From the NCBI RefSeq assembly GCF_014337155.1, contig NZ_CP060632.1:1309001-1373000 (forward strand): a stretch of 64,000 nucleotides of DNA. The letters run 5' to 3'. Under the pieces are notes generated by a model. The model was not told where the DNA came from and searched no databases. It was given only the letters and a program-made list of their open reading frames with translations. This DNA is from Wujia chipingensis (GTDB taxonomy: Bacteria; Bacillota; Clostridia; Lachnospirales; Lachnospiraceae). Made by a program: the position numbers and the translations under genes. This document shows positions 18,855-27,730 of this stretch, in pieces (positions within the stretch are counted from its first letter, which is position 1; each line of letters opens with the position of its first letter).

Positions 18855-20273
18855 ATGGCAGAAGAAAAGAAACCGGTAAAGATTACCGAAACTGTGCTGA
18901 GAGATGCACACCAGTCTTTGATTGCAACTCGTATGACAACAGAGCAGATGTTGCCAATTATTGATAAAATGGATAAAGTTGGTTACCATTCCGTAGAGTG
19001 CTGGGGTGGTGCCACATTCGACGCTTGTCTCCGTTTCCTGAAAGAGGATCCGTGGGACAGACTTCGTAAGCTCCGTGACGGATTCAAGAATACAAAGCTT
19101 CAGATGCTGTTCCGTGGACAGAATATCCTTGGATACAGCCCATATTCGGATGATGTTGTAGAGTACTTCGTACAGAAGAGTATCGCAAACGGTATTGATA
19201 TCATTCGTATCTTTGACTGTCTGAATGATATCCGTAACCTTGAGACAGCTGTAAAGGCAGCAAACAAGGAAAATGGACATGCACAGGTTGCACTTTCATA
19301 CACACTTGGTGATGCTTATACAATGGATTACTGGAAGAACATGGCAAGACAGATCGAGGAGATGGGTGCAGATTCTATCTGTATCAAGGATATGGCCGGA
19401 CTTCTTGTACCAAACGAGGCTACGAAGCTTGTAAAGGCTTTGAAGGAAGGTACAAAGCTTCCAATTCAGCTTCATACACATTACACATCTGGTGTCGCTT
19501 CCATGACATACATGAAGGCAGTCGAAGCTGGATGTGACATTATTGATACAGCAATGTCGCCACTTGCTATGGGTACATCACAGCCTGCAACAGAGGTTAT
19601 GGCAAAGGCATTCGAGGGTACAGAGTTCGATCCTGGATTCGATCAGAACCTTCTTGCTGAGATCGCTGATTACTTCCGTCCACTCCGTGAGCAGTGGCTG
19701 GAGTCCGGACTGCTTAGTCCAAAGGTAATGGGCGTTAACATCAAGACTCTGCTTTACCAGGTACCAGGTGGTATGCTTTCCAACATGGTATCCCAGTTGA
19801 AGGAAATGCATGCAGAGGATAAGTACGACGAAGTATTGGAAGAGATTCCACGTGTTCGTAAGGACTTTGGTGAGATTCCACTTGTTACACCATCTTCACA
19901 GATCGTTGGTACACAGGCTGTATTGAACGTCGTTATGGGTGAGCGTTACAAGACGCTTACAAAAGAGGCAAAGGATATGCTCGTTGGTAAGTACGGTAGA
20001 ACTACGGTACCTGTAAATGCAGAGATCCAGAAGAAGGCACTTGACAGCCTTGGAATGAAGGAGCCTATCACATATCGTCCGGCAGATGACTTAGAGCCAT
20101 CTCTCGCTAAGTTCGAGAAGGAAATGGCGCAGTACAAGCAGCAGGATGAGGATGTTCTTTCTTATGCATTGTTCCCACAGGTTGCAACAGAATTCTTCAA
20201 GTACAGAGAAGCGCAGCAGACAGGTGTGGATGTAACAGCAGCAAATACAGAGAATAAGACATATCCGGTATAA
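18855..20273 (+). CDS. oadA: Oxaloacetate decarboxylase alpha / pyruvate carboxyltransferase subunit (5S type, no biotin domain)
   Basis: This 472-residue TIM-barrel carboxyltransferase transfers the carboxyl group between oxaloacetate/pyruvate and biotin. It begins with the family motif ITETVLRDAHQSLIATRM. It has the carboxylated-Lys region ICIKDMAGLL and metal-binding HTHYTSG, followed by the conserved carboxylase helical domain. The C-terminal biotin domain found in Klebsiella OadA is absent, so it must share the separate carrier at 17283-17651, as the 5S subunit of propionibacterial transcarboxylase does. It is the last gene of the operon, before a terminator. Confidence 0.88.
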   Translation: MAEEKKPVKITETVLRDAHQSLIATRMTTEQMLPIIDKMDKVGYHSVECWGGATFDACLRFLKEDPWDRLRKLRDGFKNTKLQMLFRGQNILGYSPYSDDVVEYFVQKSIANGIDIIRIFDCLNDIRNLETAVKAANKENGHAQVALSYTLGDAYTMDYWKNMARQIEEMGADSICIKDMAGLLVPNEATKLVKALKEGTKLPIQLHTHYTSGVASMTYMKAVEAGCDIIDTAMSPLAMGTSQPATEVMAKAFEGTEFDPGFDQNLLAEIADYFRPLREQWLESGLLSPKVMGVNIKTLLYQVPGGMLSNMVSQLKEMHAEDKYDEVLEEIPRVRKDFGEIPLVTPSSQIVGTQAVLNVVMGERYKTLTKEAKDMLVGKYGRTTVPVNAEIQKKALDSLGMKEPITYRPADDLEPSLAKFEKEMAQYKQQDEDVLSYALFPQVATEFFKYREAQQTGVDVTAANTENKTYPV

Positions 20274-20296
20274 TAAGCCAGGATAAAAGATATCAA

Positions 20297-20325
20297 AAGG
20301 CGGAGAGCTTTTTCTCCGCCTTATT
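20297..20325 (+). terminator. Terminator of the decarboxylase operon
   Basis: AAGGCGGAGA pairs with TCTCCGCCTT around a short T-rich loop and is followed by ATTCTTT. It lies 24 bases after the oadA stop codon. Confidence 0.82.
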
Positions 20326-20340
20326 CTTTCATAATATAGA

Positions 20341-20384
20341 GCAGGTAATTGCGATATACAATTACGTGTTTCGCAATTACCTGC
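20341..20384 (+). promoter_or_regulatory. Perfect 14-bp stem-loop before ktrB
   Basis: GCAGGTAATTGCGA (20341-20354) and TCGCAATTACCTGC (20371-20384) are exact inverted copies around a 16-base loop, ending 29 bases before the ktrB start codon. No T run follows, so it is unlikely to be a terminator. It may be an operator palindrome or a leader RNA hairpin. Confidence 0.55.
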
Positions 20385-20413
20385 AATAAAAGATATAAGT
20401 GTGGAGAAAAAAT

Positions 20414-21802
20414 ATGGATGTAGCGGAAAAAAATGAAAAGAAATTAAGGCGGCAGATGCGGACGACATCAAAGATATTGCTTGGCTTTCTGCTTGCGATT
20501 CTGACCGGCGCGGTTTTGCTGACGCTTCCGGTTGCGACGGTGTCGGGAAAATCCGATTTTCTGACGGCGTTATTTACTGCGACAACCTCCGTCTGCGTGA
20601 CGGGGCTTGTAGTTGTTCCGACCTTTTCGTATTGGACATTATTTGGTAAGATTGTAATTCTCGCGCTGATACAGCTCGGGGGACTTGGGATTGTGGCATT
20701 GACGTCATTTGTTATGCTGCTTATGAATCGAAAATTCTCCTTGCGCAATCGTATGATGATTCAGGATGCTTTTGGATTAAGTACGATGCAGGGCATGGTT
20801 GTATTTATAAAACGAGTGATCAAAGGAACTGTGATTGTGGAGATGTTAGGCGCGGTCTTATATATGTTTGCGTTTATCCCACAGTTTGGTGTGGCTCATG
20901 GAATCTGGTATTCTGTATTCAATGCGATTTCAGCGTTTTGCAATGCAGGAATCGATATCATTGGACCGGACAGTCTGATGACGTATGCGGATTCCCCGCT
21001 TGTACTGCTCACGTCGTCGTTTCTGATCATCTGTGGTGGACTTGGATTCGTTGTCTGGTGGGATGTGGTAGATGTGCTTTCAAACGTGCGTGCAAAAAAG
21101 ATACCGGCCCGTGATATCTGGCGTCGATTCAATACACATACAAAAATCATATTGATGATGACATTTGCATTGATTTTATCCGGCATGGTTGTCACATTTC
21201 TATTTGAATGTAACAACCCGCTCACGCTCGGAAATATGTCACTTGGAAAGAAAATGCTCAATGCATTTTTTCAGTCTGTGACACTCCGAACAGCTGGATT
21301 TGCATCAATCAGCCAGAAAGGATTGACAGAGCCGACGGTACTTGTGAGTTGTGTAATCATGTTTGTTGGTGGTTCGCCGGTCGGAACTGCCGGTGGCATC
21401 AAGACGATGACGGCTGCGACACTTGTGTTTGCAGTTTTGGCTGTAGTACAGGGACGCAAAGAGACGGTCGCATTTAAAAAAACAATCCCGACATCTATCG
21501 TCCGTCGGTCGCTGGCTGTGACAGTTATCGGTTTTGGCACATTGATTTTGTTTTCTGTTCTGCTTCTGGCGACAAATCCACTTTCCCTGTCGGATGGTGT
21601 CTTCGAAGTGACAAGTGCAATCGCAACAGTCGGGTTGTCACGGGACGTGACTCCGGGGCTGAATGTGATTGGAAAAGTGATTATCATAGTATGTATGTAT
21701 CTTGGCAGAGTGGGACCAATCACGATGTTCATGTTCTTCGGACAGCGTGCGACAAACCACAACTCTGTAAAATATGCGGATGCGGAAATTATTGTAGGGT
21801 AG
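20414..21802 (+). CDS. ktrB: Potassium uptake channel KtrB/TrkH family
   Basis: This 462-residue membrane protein forms the K+-translocating part of a Ktr system. Four pore-loop repeats are recognisable, for example TATTSVCVTGLV, SAFCNAGIDIIGPDSL, RTAGFASIS and TSAIATVGLSRDVTPG, each contributing a selectivity Gly. Its length fits KtrB better than the longer TrkH. ATG 20414 is chosen because GTGGAG at 20401-20406 is seven bases upstream; GTG 20399 has no site of its own. ktrA follows after 14 bases. In many Firmicutes Ktr is controlled by ATP/ADP and c-di-AMP through KtrA. Confidence 0.93.
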   Translation: MDVAEKNEKKLRRQMRTTSKILLGFLLAILTGAVLLTLPVATVSGKSDFLTALFTATTSVCVTGLVVVPTFSYWTLFGKIVILALIQLGGLGIVALTSFVMLLMNRKFSLRNRMMIQDAFGLSTMQGMVVFIKRVIKGTVIVEMLGAVLYMFAFIPQFGVAHGIWYSVFNAISAFCNAGIDIIGPDSLMTYADSPLVLLTSSFLIICGGLGFVVWWDVVDVLSNVRAKKIPARDIWRRFNTHTKIILMMTFALILSGMVVTFLFECNNPLTLGNMSLGKKMLNAFFQSVTLRTAGFASISQKGLTEPTVLVSCVIMFVGGSPVGTAGGIKTMTAATLVFAVLAVVQGRKETVAFKKTIPTSIVRRSLAVTVIGFGTLILFSVLLLATNPLSLSDGVFEVTSAIATVGLSRDVTPGLNVIGKVIIIVCMYLGRVGPITMFMFFGQRATNHNSVKYADAEIIVG

Positions 21803-21816
21803 GAGGAATGAAATAT

Positions 21817-22464
21817 ATGAATAAATCGATCGCGGTTATCGGTCTTGGACGGTATGGGAAAAGCATTGCAACAGAATTGTATAAAAACGGCGCGGATGTG
21901 CTTGCAATCGATGGAAATCCAGAAATTATAAATGAGATTGCGGACAGTGTGACTTGTGCCATGAGTCTGGATGTCTGTGATATGGATGCACTAAGAGAGG
22001 CAGGTATCTCGAACATGGATGCGGTAGTTGTGGCGATGGCTGACAGCTTAGATTCCAGCATTATGTGCGTGATGTCTGCAAAGGAACTTGGCGTGCCAAA
22101 GGTAATTGCAAAGGCAAAGGATGAGATGATGGAGAAAATCCTGAAGCGGGTTGGCGCAGACCAGGTTGTTTTTCCGGAGAAAGAATCCGGAATCCGTCTG
22201 TCGCACAAACTGATCTCAGAACATCTTGTCGATTATTTTGACCTGTCGGACAGCACGAGCCTTGTGGAGATTCTTCCACGTGCGGAGTGGGTTGGTAAGA
22301 ATCTGCGGGAGCTGAATCTTAGAAAAGAATATAAAATCAATGTTGTCGCTGTGATCCAGAATGATGAATTCAATATCGCTATGGATCCGGATACGCCATT
22401 AAAGGCGGACGAGCCGTTGCTGATTATCATGAAAAAGTCGGATTTGAAGAGGTTTGAGAGATAA
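21817..22464 (+). CDS. ktrA: Potassium uptake regulatory subunit KtrA (RCK domains)
   Basis: This 215-residue cytoplasmic protein gates KtrB. The N-terminal RCK_N Rossmann domain begins SIAVIGLGRYGKSIATEL with the nucleotide-binding GxGxxG, and a C-terminal RCK_C domain occupies about residues 135-215. The start at ATG 21817 lies ten bases after AGGAGG (21801-21806); the in-frame ATG 21808 is too close to that site. The stop codon overlaps the next start codon by one base (TAATG). Confidence 0.94.
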   Translation: MNKSIAVIGLGRYGKSIATELYKNGADVLAIDGNPEIINEIADSVTCAMSLDVCDMDALREAGISNMDAVVVAMADSLDSSIMCVMSAKELGVPKVIAKAKDEMMEKILKRVGADQVVFPEKESGIRLSHKLISEHLVDYFDLSDSTSLVEILPRAEWVGKNLRELNLRKEYKINVVAVIQNDEFNIAMDPDTPLKADEPLLIIMKKSDLKRFER

Positions 22465-23732
22465 TGCGAGCAGCTATCATAGGTGGAGGCGCTGCCGGTA
22501 TGTATGCAGCAGTTATGCTTGCACAGGCAGGGCACTCCGTGACAATATATGAAAAAAATGAAAAACTTGGCAAGAAGCTGTTCATCACAGGAAAAGGCAG
22601 ATGCAATCTGACAAACAATTGTGAAGTGGAAGAGCTGATGAAACATGTGGTGACAAATCCAAAGTTTTTGTATAGTGCATTTTATAATTGTAATGCACAG
22701 GATGTGATGCAGTTTTTTGAGCAAAATGGACTGGAATTAAAGACTGAACGCGGAAACCGGGTATTCCCGGCATCGGATCATTCTTCGGATGTGATAAAAA
22801 CGCTCGAGCAGGCGTTAAATAAGCGAAAGGTAACGGTTCGTCTGCACCATACGGTAACGAGAATCCTGACGGAACCGGTGCATGACCGGATGCAGAATCA
22901 GATGCGTGTGACAGGCATTTGCGTGAAGGACGAGAAGGGACTGCAAAAGCAGGAACATTTTGATGCGGTGATTGTGGCTACTGGAGGACTTTCCTATGAG
23001 CGAACCGGTTCGACTGGAGATGGCTTACAGTTTGCCAGAGATCTTGGACTGCAGGTGACAGAATGCCAGCCATCGCTTGTGCCATTTGAAATCGAGGAGG
23101 ATTTCTGTCGGGATCTGATGGGACTTTCGCTTCGGAACGTCACATTGTCGTGCTATACAAAAAAGAAAAATAAAGACAAGCTTTTGTATCAGGAGCAAGG
23201 CGAGATGCTGTTTACGCATTTCGGTATCAGCGGACCACTTGTGCTTTCCGCATCGGCGTATACAGGCAAAGCGAAAGGGGAACCAATCTGGGTAGAAATC
23301 GACCTGAAACCGGCACTTACAATAGAACAGCTTGACGCACGTATCCTGCGGGATTTCGACGCGGCGAAGAACAAACAGGTGCGCAATGCACTCGATGAAC
23401 TGTTGCCAAAGAAGCTGATTCCAGTTATGATAGAGCTTGCGGAGATTGATCCGTTTAAGCAGGTGAACGCTGTAACGAAGGAAGAACGGGAACGACTCAT
23501 TGCTTGTATGAAGAAGCTTACGCTGCATGTGGTAGGCACGCGCGGCTATGAGGAAGCAATCATCACCAGAGGTGGCGTGAGCGTGAAGGAGATCAATCCG
23601 AAGACGATGGAAGCAAAACAGATTCCGGGACTTTATTTTATCGGCGAGGTGCTGGATGTTGATGCACTGACTGGCGGATTTAATTTGCAGATTGCATGGG
23701 CGACTGCTGCAACGGTGCTGCTTTCAGAATAA
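22464..23732 (+). CDS. FAD-dependent oxidoreductase, HI0933/YhiN (BaiN-like) family
   Basis: This 422-residue flavoprotein begins with a dinucleotide-binding fold, AAIIGGGAAGMYAAVMLAQ, followed by KKLFITGKGRCNLTNNCE, the hallmark of the HI0933-like family. A second FAD motif near the C-terminus, IPGLYFIGEVLDVDALTGGF, and FNLQIAWATAA agree. The physiological reaction of most members is unknown; one clostridial member acts on bile-acid intermediates, but sequence alone does not assign that activity here. It is coupled to ktrA and lies 30 bases before cmk. Confidence 0.85.
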   Translation: MRAAIIGGGAAGMYAAVMLAQAGHSVTIYEKNEKLGKKLFITGKGRCNLTNNCEVEELMKHVVTNPKFLYSAFYNCNAQDVMQFFEQNGLELKTERGNRVFPASDHSSDVIKTLEQALNKRKVTVRLHHTVTRILTEPVHDRMQNQMRVTGICVKDEKGLQKQEHFDAVIVATGGLSYERTGSTGDGLQFARDLGLQVTECQPSLVPFEIEEDFCRDLMGLSLRNVTLSCYTKKKNKDKLLYQEQGEMLFTHFGISGPLVLSASAYTGKAKGEPIWVEIDLKPALTIEQLDARILRDFDAAKNKQVRNALDELLPKKLIPVMIELAEIDPFKQVNAVTKEERERLIACMKKLTLHVVGTRGYEEAIITRGGVSVKEINPKTMEAKQIPGLYFIGEVLDVDALTGGFNLQIAWATAATVLLSE

Positions 23733-23762
23733 TATAGAAATCTATTTGGAGGAACAAAGAAT

Positions 23763-24416
23763 ATGAATATTGCAATTGATGGACCGGCAGGCGCCGGAAA
23801 AAGCACAATCGCACGTCGGGTAGCAAAGGAAAAAGGCTATATCTATGTGGATACCGGTGCGATGTATCGAGCAATCGGTCTGTATTTTATGAATGAGGGT
23901 GTTGATGCAGAGAATGCAGCCGCTGTGCTTGAGGCACTCGCAGCGATTCAGGTTGAGATTAAATATGAGGCTGGCGAACAGCAGGTATATCTGAATGGTA
24001 AAAATGTATCGAAGAAGATCCGCCAGGAGGCAGTCGGCAACATGGCATCGAAGGTGGCAACCAAGCAGGCAGTCCGTGATAAGCTGTTAGACCTGCAGAG
24101 AAATCTTGCAGCCACACAGGATGTCGTGATGGATGGCAGAGATATCGGTACATTTGTATTGCCAAATGCGGAACTGAAAATCTATCTGACTGCATCGGTG
24201 GATACAAGAGCCGACAGACGGTACAAGGAACTTGTGGAGAAACATATGCCGGCGGATCTGGAAGAAATCAAGCGTGATATCGAGGCAAGAGATTATCAGG
24301 ATATGCACCGGGAGATTGCACCGCTTACGCAGGCGGAGGATGCGTATTATCTGGATTCTTCCGCGCTTACGATTGACGAAGTTGTGGCAGAGATCATTCG
24401 CAGGATTCCACAGTAG
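23763..24416 (+). CDS. cmk: Cytidylate kinase
   Basis: This 217-residue enzyme phosphorylates CMP and dCMP. The P-loop GPAGAGKST is at residues 8-16. YVDTGAMYRAIG, the CMP-binding region with MDGRDIGTFVLP, and the lid motif RADRRYKEL complete the family pattern. TTTGGAGG precedes the ATG. Adjacency to ispH-rpsA is conserved across many Firmicutes. Confidence 0.97.
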   Translation: MNIAIDGPAGAGKSTIARRVAKEKGYIYVDTGAMYRAIGLYFMNEGVDAENAAAVLEALAAIQVEIKYEAGEQQVYLNGKNVSKKIRQEAVGNMASKVATKQAVRDKLLDLQRNLAATQDVVMDGRDIGTFVLPNAELKIYLTASVDTRADRRYKELVEKHMPADLEEIKRDIEARDYQDMHREIAPLTQAEDAYYLDSSALTIDEVVAEIIRRIPQ

Positions 24417-24440
24417 GAAAAGGATAGGAGATCTGCATTT

Positions 24441-26381
24441 ATGAGAGAGATAAAGATTGCAAAATCTGCAGGCTTTTGTTTCGGCGTCAAGCGGGCGGTG
24501 AATCTCGTCTACGATCAGGTCGGAAATGCAAAAAAGGTTTATACCTATGGTCCGATCATTCATAATGAGGAGGTTGTTTCTGATCTGGAACGAAAGGGTG
24601 TGCATGTGCTTTCGGAAGAAGATATTGATGCCATGCTTGCCCATGACGGCAGAGAGGACGATGCAAAAGAAATCGTGATCCGATCACATGGCATCGGGCG
24701 GGATGCCTATAAAAAGCTGGAACAGCTTGGGTTTGAAATCGTCGATGCAACGTGTCCGTTCGTGAAAAAAATTCACCGTATTGTACAGGAGGAAACTGAG
24801 CAGGGACATTGTGTGGTGATTGTCGGAGACGAAAATCATCCGGAAGTATGTGGCATCCGCGGCTGGTGTGTCCGGGAGCCAATTATCGTTAATTCCGTGG
24901 AACAGGCAAAAAAAAAGCTTGATTTTCTTGATAAAAATGTGTATATTGTCGCGCAAACGACATTTAATGACGTAAAATTTAAAGATATAGTTGAATTTTT
25001 TAGAAATAAAGGATATAATGTCATTGTTTATAATACCATATGTAATGCTACCGAGGAACGACAGAGAGAAGCAAGAGCGCTTGCAGCTGATGTTGATACC
25101 ATGATAGTGATTGGTGGTAAGAGCAGTTCGAATACACAGAAGCTGTATGAGATCTGTCGCAGAGAATGCGAAAATACTTACTATATTCAGACACTCGTTG
25201 ACTTGGATTTAACTGTTATTGAATCCGCTAAGAGGGTAGGTATTACAGCTGGGGCATCTACCCCAAATTATATTATTAAGGAGGTTCATGACAGTATGTC
25301 AGAATTAAGTTTTGAAGAATTGTTGAAGCAGTCCGAAGAGAATGGTAACAAGATTCGGGTTGGAAGCGTAGTTGAAGGAAAGGTTATCGCTGTTAAGCCA
25401 GAGGAAATCATCGTAGATATCCAGTACAAGGCTGACGGTATCGTTACCAGAAATGAGTACTCAAGTACTCCAAACTTAGATCTTACAACTGTTGTAAAGG
25501 TTGGAGATCCAATCAAGGTTAAGGTTATTAAGACAAACGACGGCGAGGGACAGGTTCTCCTCTCATACAAGAGAGTTGCTGCAGATGAGTCTTATGACAA
25601 GTTAGAGGAAGCATACAACAACGGTGAAGTTCTTACAGGTAAGGTAACACAGGTTGTTGACGGCGGTTTGAATGTCGTTGTAAATGAGTGCAAGGTATTC
25701 ATTCCTGCAAGCCTCGTATCTGATACATTTGAGAAGGATCTCACAAAGTATCAGGATCAGGATGTTGAATTCGTATTGACAGAGTTCAACCCTAAGAAGC
25801 GTAGAGTGATCGGTAACAGAAAGCAGCTTCTTGTTGCTAAGAAGGCAGAGCTTGCTAAGAAGTTATTTGAGAATATCAAGGTTGGCGATGTAGTAGAAGG
25901 AACAGTTAAGAACGTAACATCTTTCGGTGCATTCATCGATCTTGGCGGAGCAGACGGACTCCTTCACATCTCTGAGATGTCATGGGGCAGAGTCAATGAT
26001 CCAAGCAGCGTTGTTAAGGTTGGCGACGTTGTTAAGACATTCATCAAGGATATCAACGGTGAGAAGATTGCCCTCAGCATGAAGTTCGAGGATGAGAATC
26101 CTTGGGTAAAGGCTGCTGACAAGTATGCAATCGGCAATGTTGTAACAGGTAAGGTTGTACGTTTTGCAAGCTTTGGTGCATTCGTAGAGCTTGAGCCAGG
26201 TGTAGATGGACTCCTTCATGTTTCCCAGATTTCTAAGGAGCGTGTAGAGAAGCCAGAGGATGTTCTGAAGGTAGGTCAGGAGATCACAGCAAAGGTTGTA
26301 GATTTCAAGGCTGCTGAGAAGAAGATCAGCCTGAGCATTCGTGCCTTAGATGATGCACAGGAGGCTTCTGAAGAGGAGTAG
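24441..26381 (+). CDS. ispH-rpsA: Fused 4-hydroxy-3-methylbut-2-enyl diphosphate reductase (IspH) and ribosomal protein S1
   Basis: This 646-residue fusion joins IspH (about residues 1-285), the last enzyme of the MEP isoprenoid pathway, to a four-domain S1 protein (about 300-640) that binds mRNA on the ribosome. Three iron-sulfur cysteines, Cys13, Cys105 and Cys201, are present, as are HGIGRDAY and NTICNATEERQ. The S1 repeats show the usual FGAFIDLGGADGLLHISEMS pattern. The fusion is typical of Clostridia. An internal AAGGAGG at 25278-25284 lies 11 bases before in-frame ATG 25296 (Met286), which could also yield a free S1 of 361 residues. Confidence 0.94.
   Translation: MREIKIAKSAGFCFGVKRAVNLVYDQVGNAKKVYTYGPIIHNEEVVSDLERKGVHVLSEEDIDAMLAHDGREDDAKEIVIRSHGIGRDAYKKLEQLGFEIVDATCPFVKKIHRIVQEETEQGHCVVIVGDENHPEVCGIRGWCVREPIIVNSVEQAKKKLDFLDKNVYIVAQTTFNDVKFKDIVEFFRNKGYNVIVYNTICNATEERQREARALAADVDTMIVIGGKSSSNTQKLYEICRRECENTYYIQTLVDLDLTVIESAKRVGITAGASTPNYIIKEVHDSMSELSFEELLKQSEENGNKIRVGSVVEGKVIAVKPEEIIVDIQYKADGIVTRNEYSSTPNLDLTTVVKVGDPIKVKVIKTNDGEGQVLLSYKRVAADESYDKLEEAYNNGEVLTGKVTQVVDGGLNVVVNECKVFIPASLVSDTFEKDLTKYQDQDVEFVLTEFNPKKRRVIGNRKQLLVAKKAELAKKLFENIKVGDVVEGTVKNVTSFGAFIDLGGADGLLHISEMSWGRVNDPSSVVKVGDVVKTFIKDINGEKIALSMKFEDENPWVKAADKYAIGNVVTGKVVRFASFGAFVELEPGVDGLLHVSQISKERVEKPEDVLKVGQEITAKVVDFKAAEKKISLSIRALDDAQEASEEE
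25278..25298 (+). promoter_or_regulatory. Internal ribosome-binding site and start inside ispH-rpsA
   Basis: A full AAGGAGG, 11 bases from an in-frame ATG, stands exactly at the junction between the IspH and S1 parts. It may allow separate translation of S1, or be a relic of once separate genes. Confidence 0.5.
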
Positions 26382-26383
26382 GC

Positions 26384-27169
26384 ATGGCATATCAATATGA
26401 AGAGTTTAAGCGGGATGTGTATAAACTGACCGATATCAACTTAGACCTTTATAAAGAACGCCAGATGAAAAGAAGAATAGAATCTCTGATCGCCCGCAAA
26501 GGGTTTGACGGATTTGAAAGTTTTTACAAAGGTATGAAGCAGGACGAAGGTCTACTTCGTACCTTTGTTAGTTATCTGACGATTAATGTGTCTCAGTTTT
26601 ATCGGAATCCACAGCAGTGGATGAATTTTGATCAGGAGATCATTCCGTATCTGCGAAAAAAATATGGAGATACTTTAACGATCTGGAGTGCGGCATGTTC
26701 CACGGGTGACGAGCCATATACGATCGCCATGATTCTGTCAGAGTATATTCCGTTGTCGAAGATCCGTATCATTGCGACCGATCTGGATGAGGATGTACTT
26801 GCCTTTGCAAAAGAGGGCGTCTATCCGGCGAAGAGCCTGTCCGATCTGCCGAAGAAATACTTAGACAAGCATTTCAAGAAGGTGGATGACAGTCATTATG
26901 CAATCAGCCCGGAAATCAAGAAATGCGTGGAATTCAAGAAGCACAATCTGCTCAAGGACCGGTATTTCCAGCATATCCATATGATCGTCTGCCGGAATGT
27001 CGTCATTTATTTCACGGACGAGGCGAAAGATCAGGTATATGAGAATTTCCACGGTGCCCTTGCGGATGATGGAATCCTGTTTATTGGCAGCACGGAACAG
27101 ATCTTGCATGCAAAAGAACTGGGATTTGAGTCGTTGCGTACATTTTTTTATAAAAAAATGAAAATATAA
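26384..27169 (+). CDS. cheR: CheR-type chemoreceptor glutamate methyltransferase
   Basis: This 261-residue protein matches CheR, which methylates glutamates on chemoreceptors using SAM. The N-terminal helical domain contains TINVSQFYRNP (67-76), the family equivalent of TVNETSFFR. The SAM loop is WSAACSTGDEPYT (101-113), and the late motif reads VCRNVVIYF. It starts three bases after the ispH-rpsA stop codon. No other chemotaxis gene is nearby, so it is an orphan here and could serve another signalling complex. Confidence 0.88.
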   Translation: MAYQYEEFKRDVYKLTDINLDLYKERQMKRRIESLIARKGFDGFESFYKGMKQDEGLLRTFVSYLTINVSQFYRNPQQWMNFDQEIIPYLRKKYGDTLTIWSAACSTGDEPYTIAMILSEYIPLSKIRIIATDLDEDVLAFAKEGVYPAKSLSDLPKKYLDKHFKKVDDSHYAISPEIKKCVEFKKHNLLKDRYFQHIHMIVCRNVVIYFTDEAKDQVYENFHGALADDGILFIGSTEQILHAKELGFESLRTFFYKKMKI

Positions 27170-27170
27170 C

Positions 27171-27199
27171 TTGCGCGAACAATTATCCTATGATATAGT
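27171..27199 (+). promoter_or_regulatory. Sigma-A type promoter of rplS
   Basis: TTGCGC (27171-27176), a 17-base spacer and TATAGT (27194-27199) lie 80 bases upstream of rplS, directly after the cheR stop codon. Confidence 0.65.
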
Positions 27200-27205
27200 T
27201 ATGTG

Positions 27206-27279
27206 GTTGTGAAAAAAGGGATGGTCCTCTGGTGCAGATGCGCATTAAGAACGTCTAAATTATTTAGGAGGTCACACAA
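27206..27279 (+). ncRNA. Leader of rplS, possible L19 autoregulatory leader
   Basis: About 70 bases of untranslated leader lie between the predicted start point and ATG 27280, ending in TTTAGGAGGT. Firmicutes often carry an L19-binding leader here. The stretch GGGATGGTCC to GATGCGCATTAAG is compatible with paired elements, but I could not confirm the consensus by eye. Confidence 0.35.
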
Positions 27280-27639
27280 ATGGCATTAAGTGCAAATGAA
27301 ATCATCAAGAACATTGAGACAGCACAGTTGAAGCAGGATGTTACAGACTTTAACGTAGGTGATACTATTAAGGTATACGCTAAGATTAAAGAGGGTAACA
27401 GAGAAAGAGTTCAGGCATTTGAAGGTACTGTACTGAAGAGACAGGGCGGAAGCAACCGTGAGACATTCACAGTTCGTAAGAATTCAAATGGCGTTGGCGT
27501 TGAGAAGACTTGGCCACTGCATAGCCCAACGATCGAGAAGATCGAGGTTATTCGTAGAGGTAAAGTAAGACGTGCAAAACTTAACTACTTACGTGATCGT
27601 GTTGGTAAGAAGGCTAAGGTTAAGGAACTTGTAAAGTAA
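27280..27639 (+). CDS. rplS: 50S ribosomal protein L19
   Basis: This 119-residue ribosomal protein lies at the 30S-50S interface. The conserved core [31 protein letters not shown] and the basic end [17 protein letters not shown] match L19 over its whole normal length. It has its own promoter and a strong terminator, so it is transcribed separately from its neighbours. Confidence 0.98.
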   Translation: MALSANEIIKNIETAQLKQDVTDFNVGDTIKVYAKIKEGNRERVQAFEGTVLKRQGGSNRETFTVRKNSNGVGVEKTWPLHSPTIEKIEVIRRGKVRRAKLNYLRDRVGKKAKVKELVK

Positions 27640-27655
27640 TACTTGCAGAGACAAT

Positions 27656-27695
27656 GGAAACTTGCCCCCAGATTCATTTCAATCTGGGGGTTTCC
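27656..27695 (+). terminator. Terminator after rplS
   Basis: CCCCCAGATT (27665-27674) and AATCTGGGGG (27681-27690) form a perfect stem with a six-base loop, extended by GGAAA/TTTCC on the flanks. Confidence 0.88.
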
Positions 27696-27730
27696 TATTA
27701 TGAAGAGAAGTATCTTTCTGGAGGATTGCA

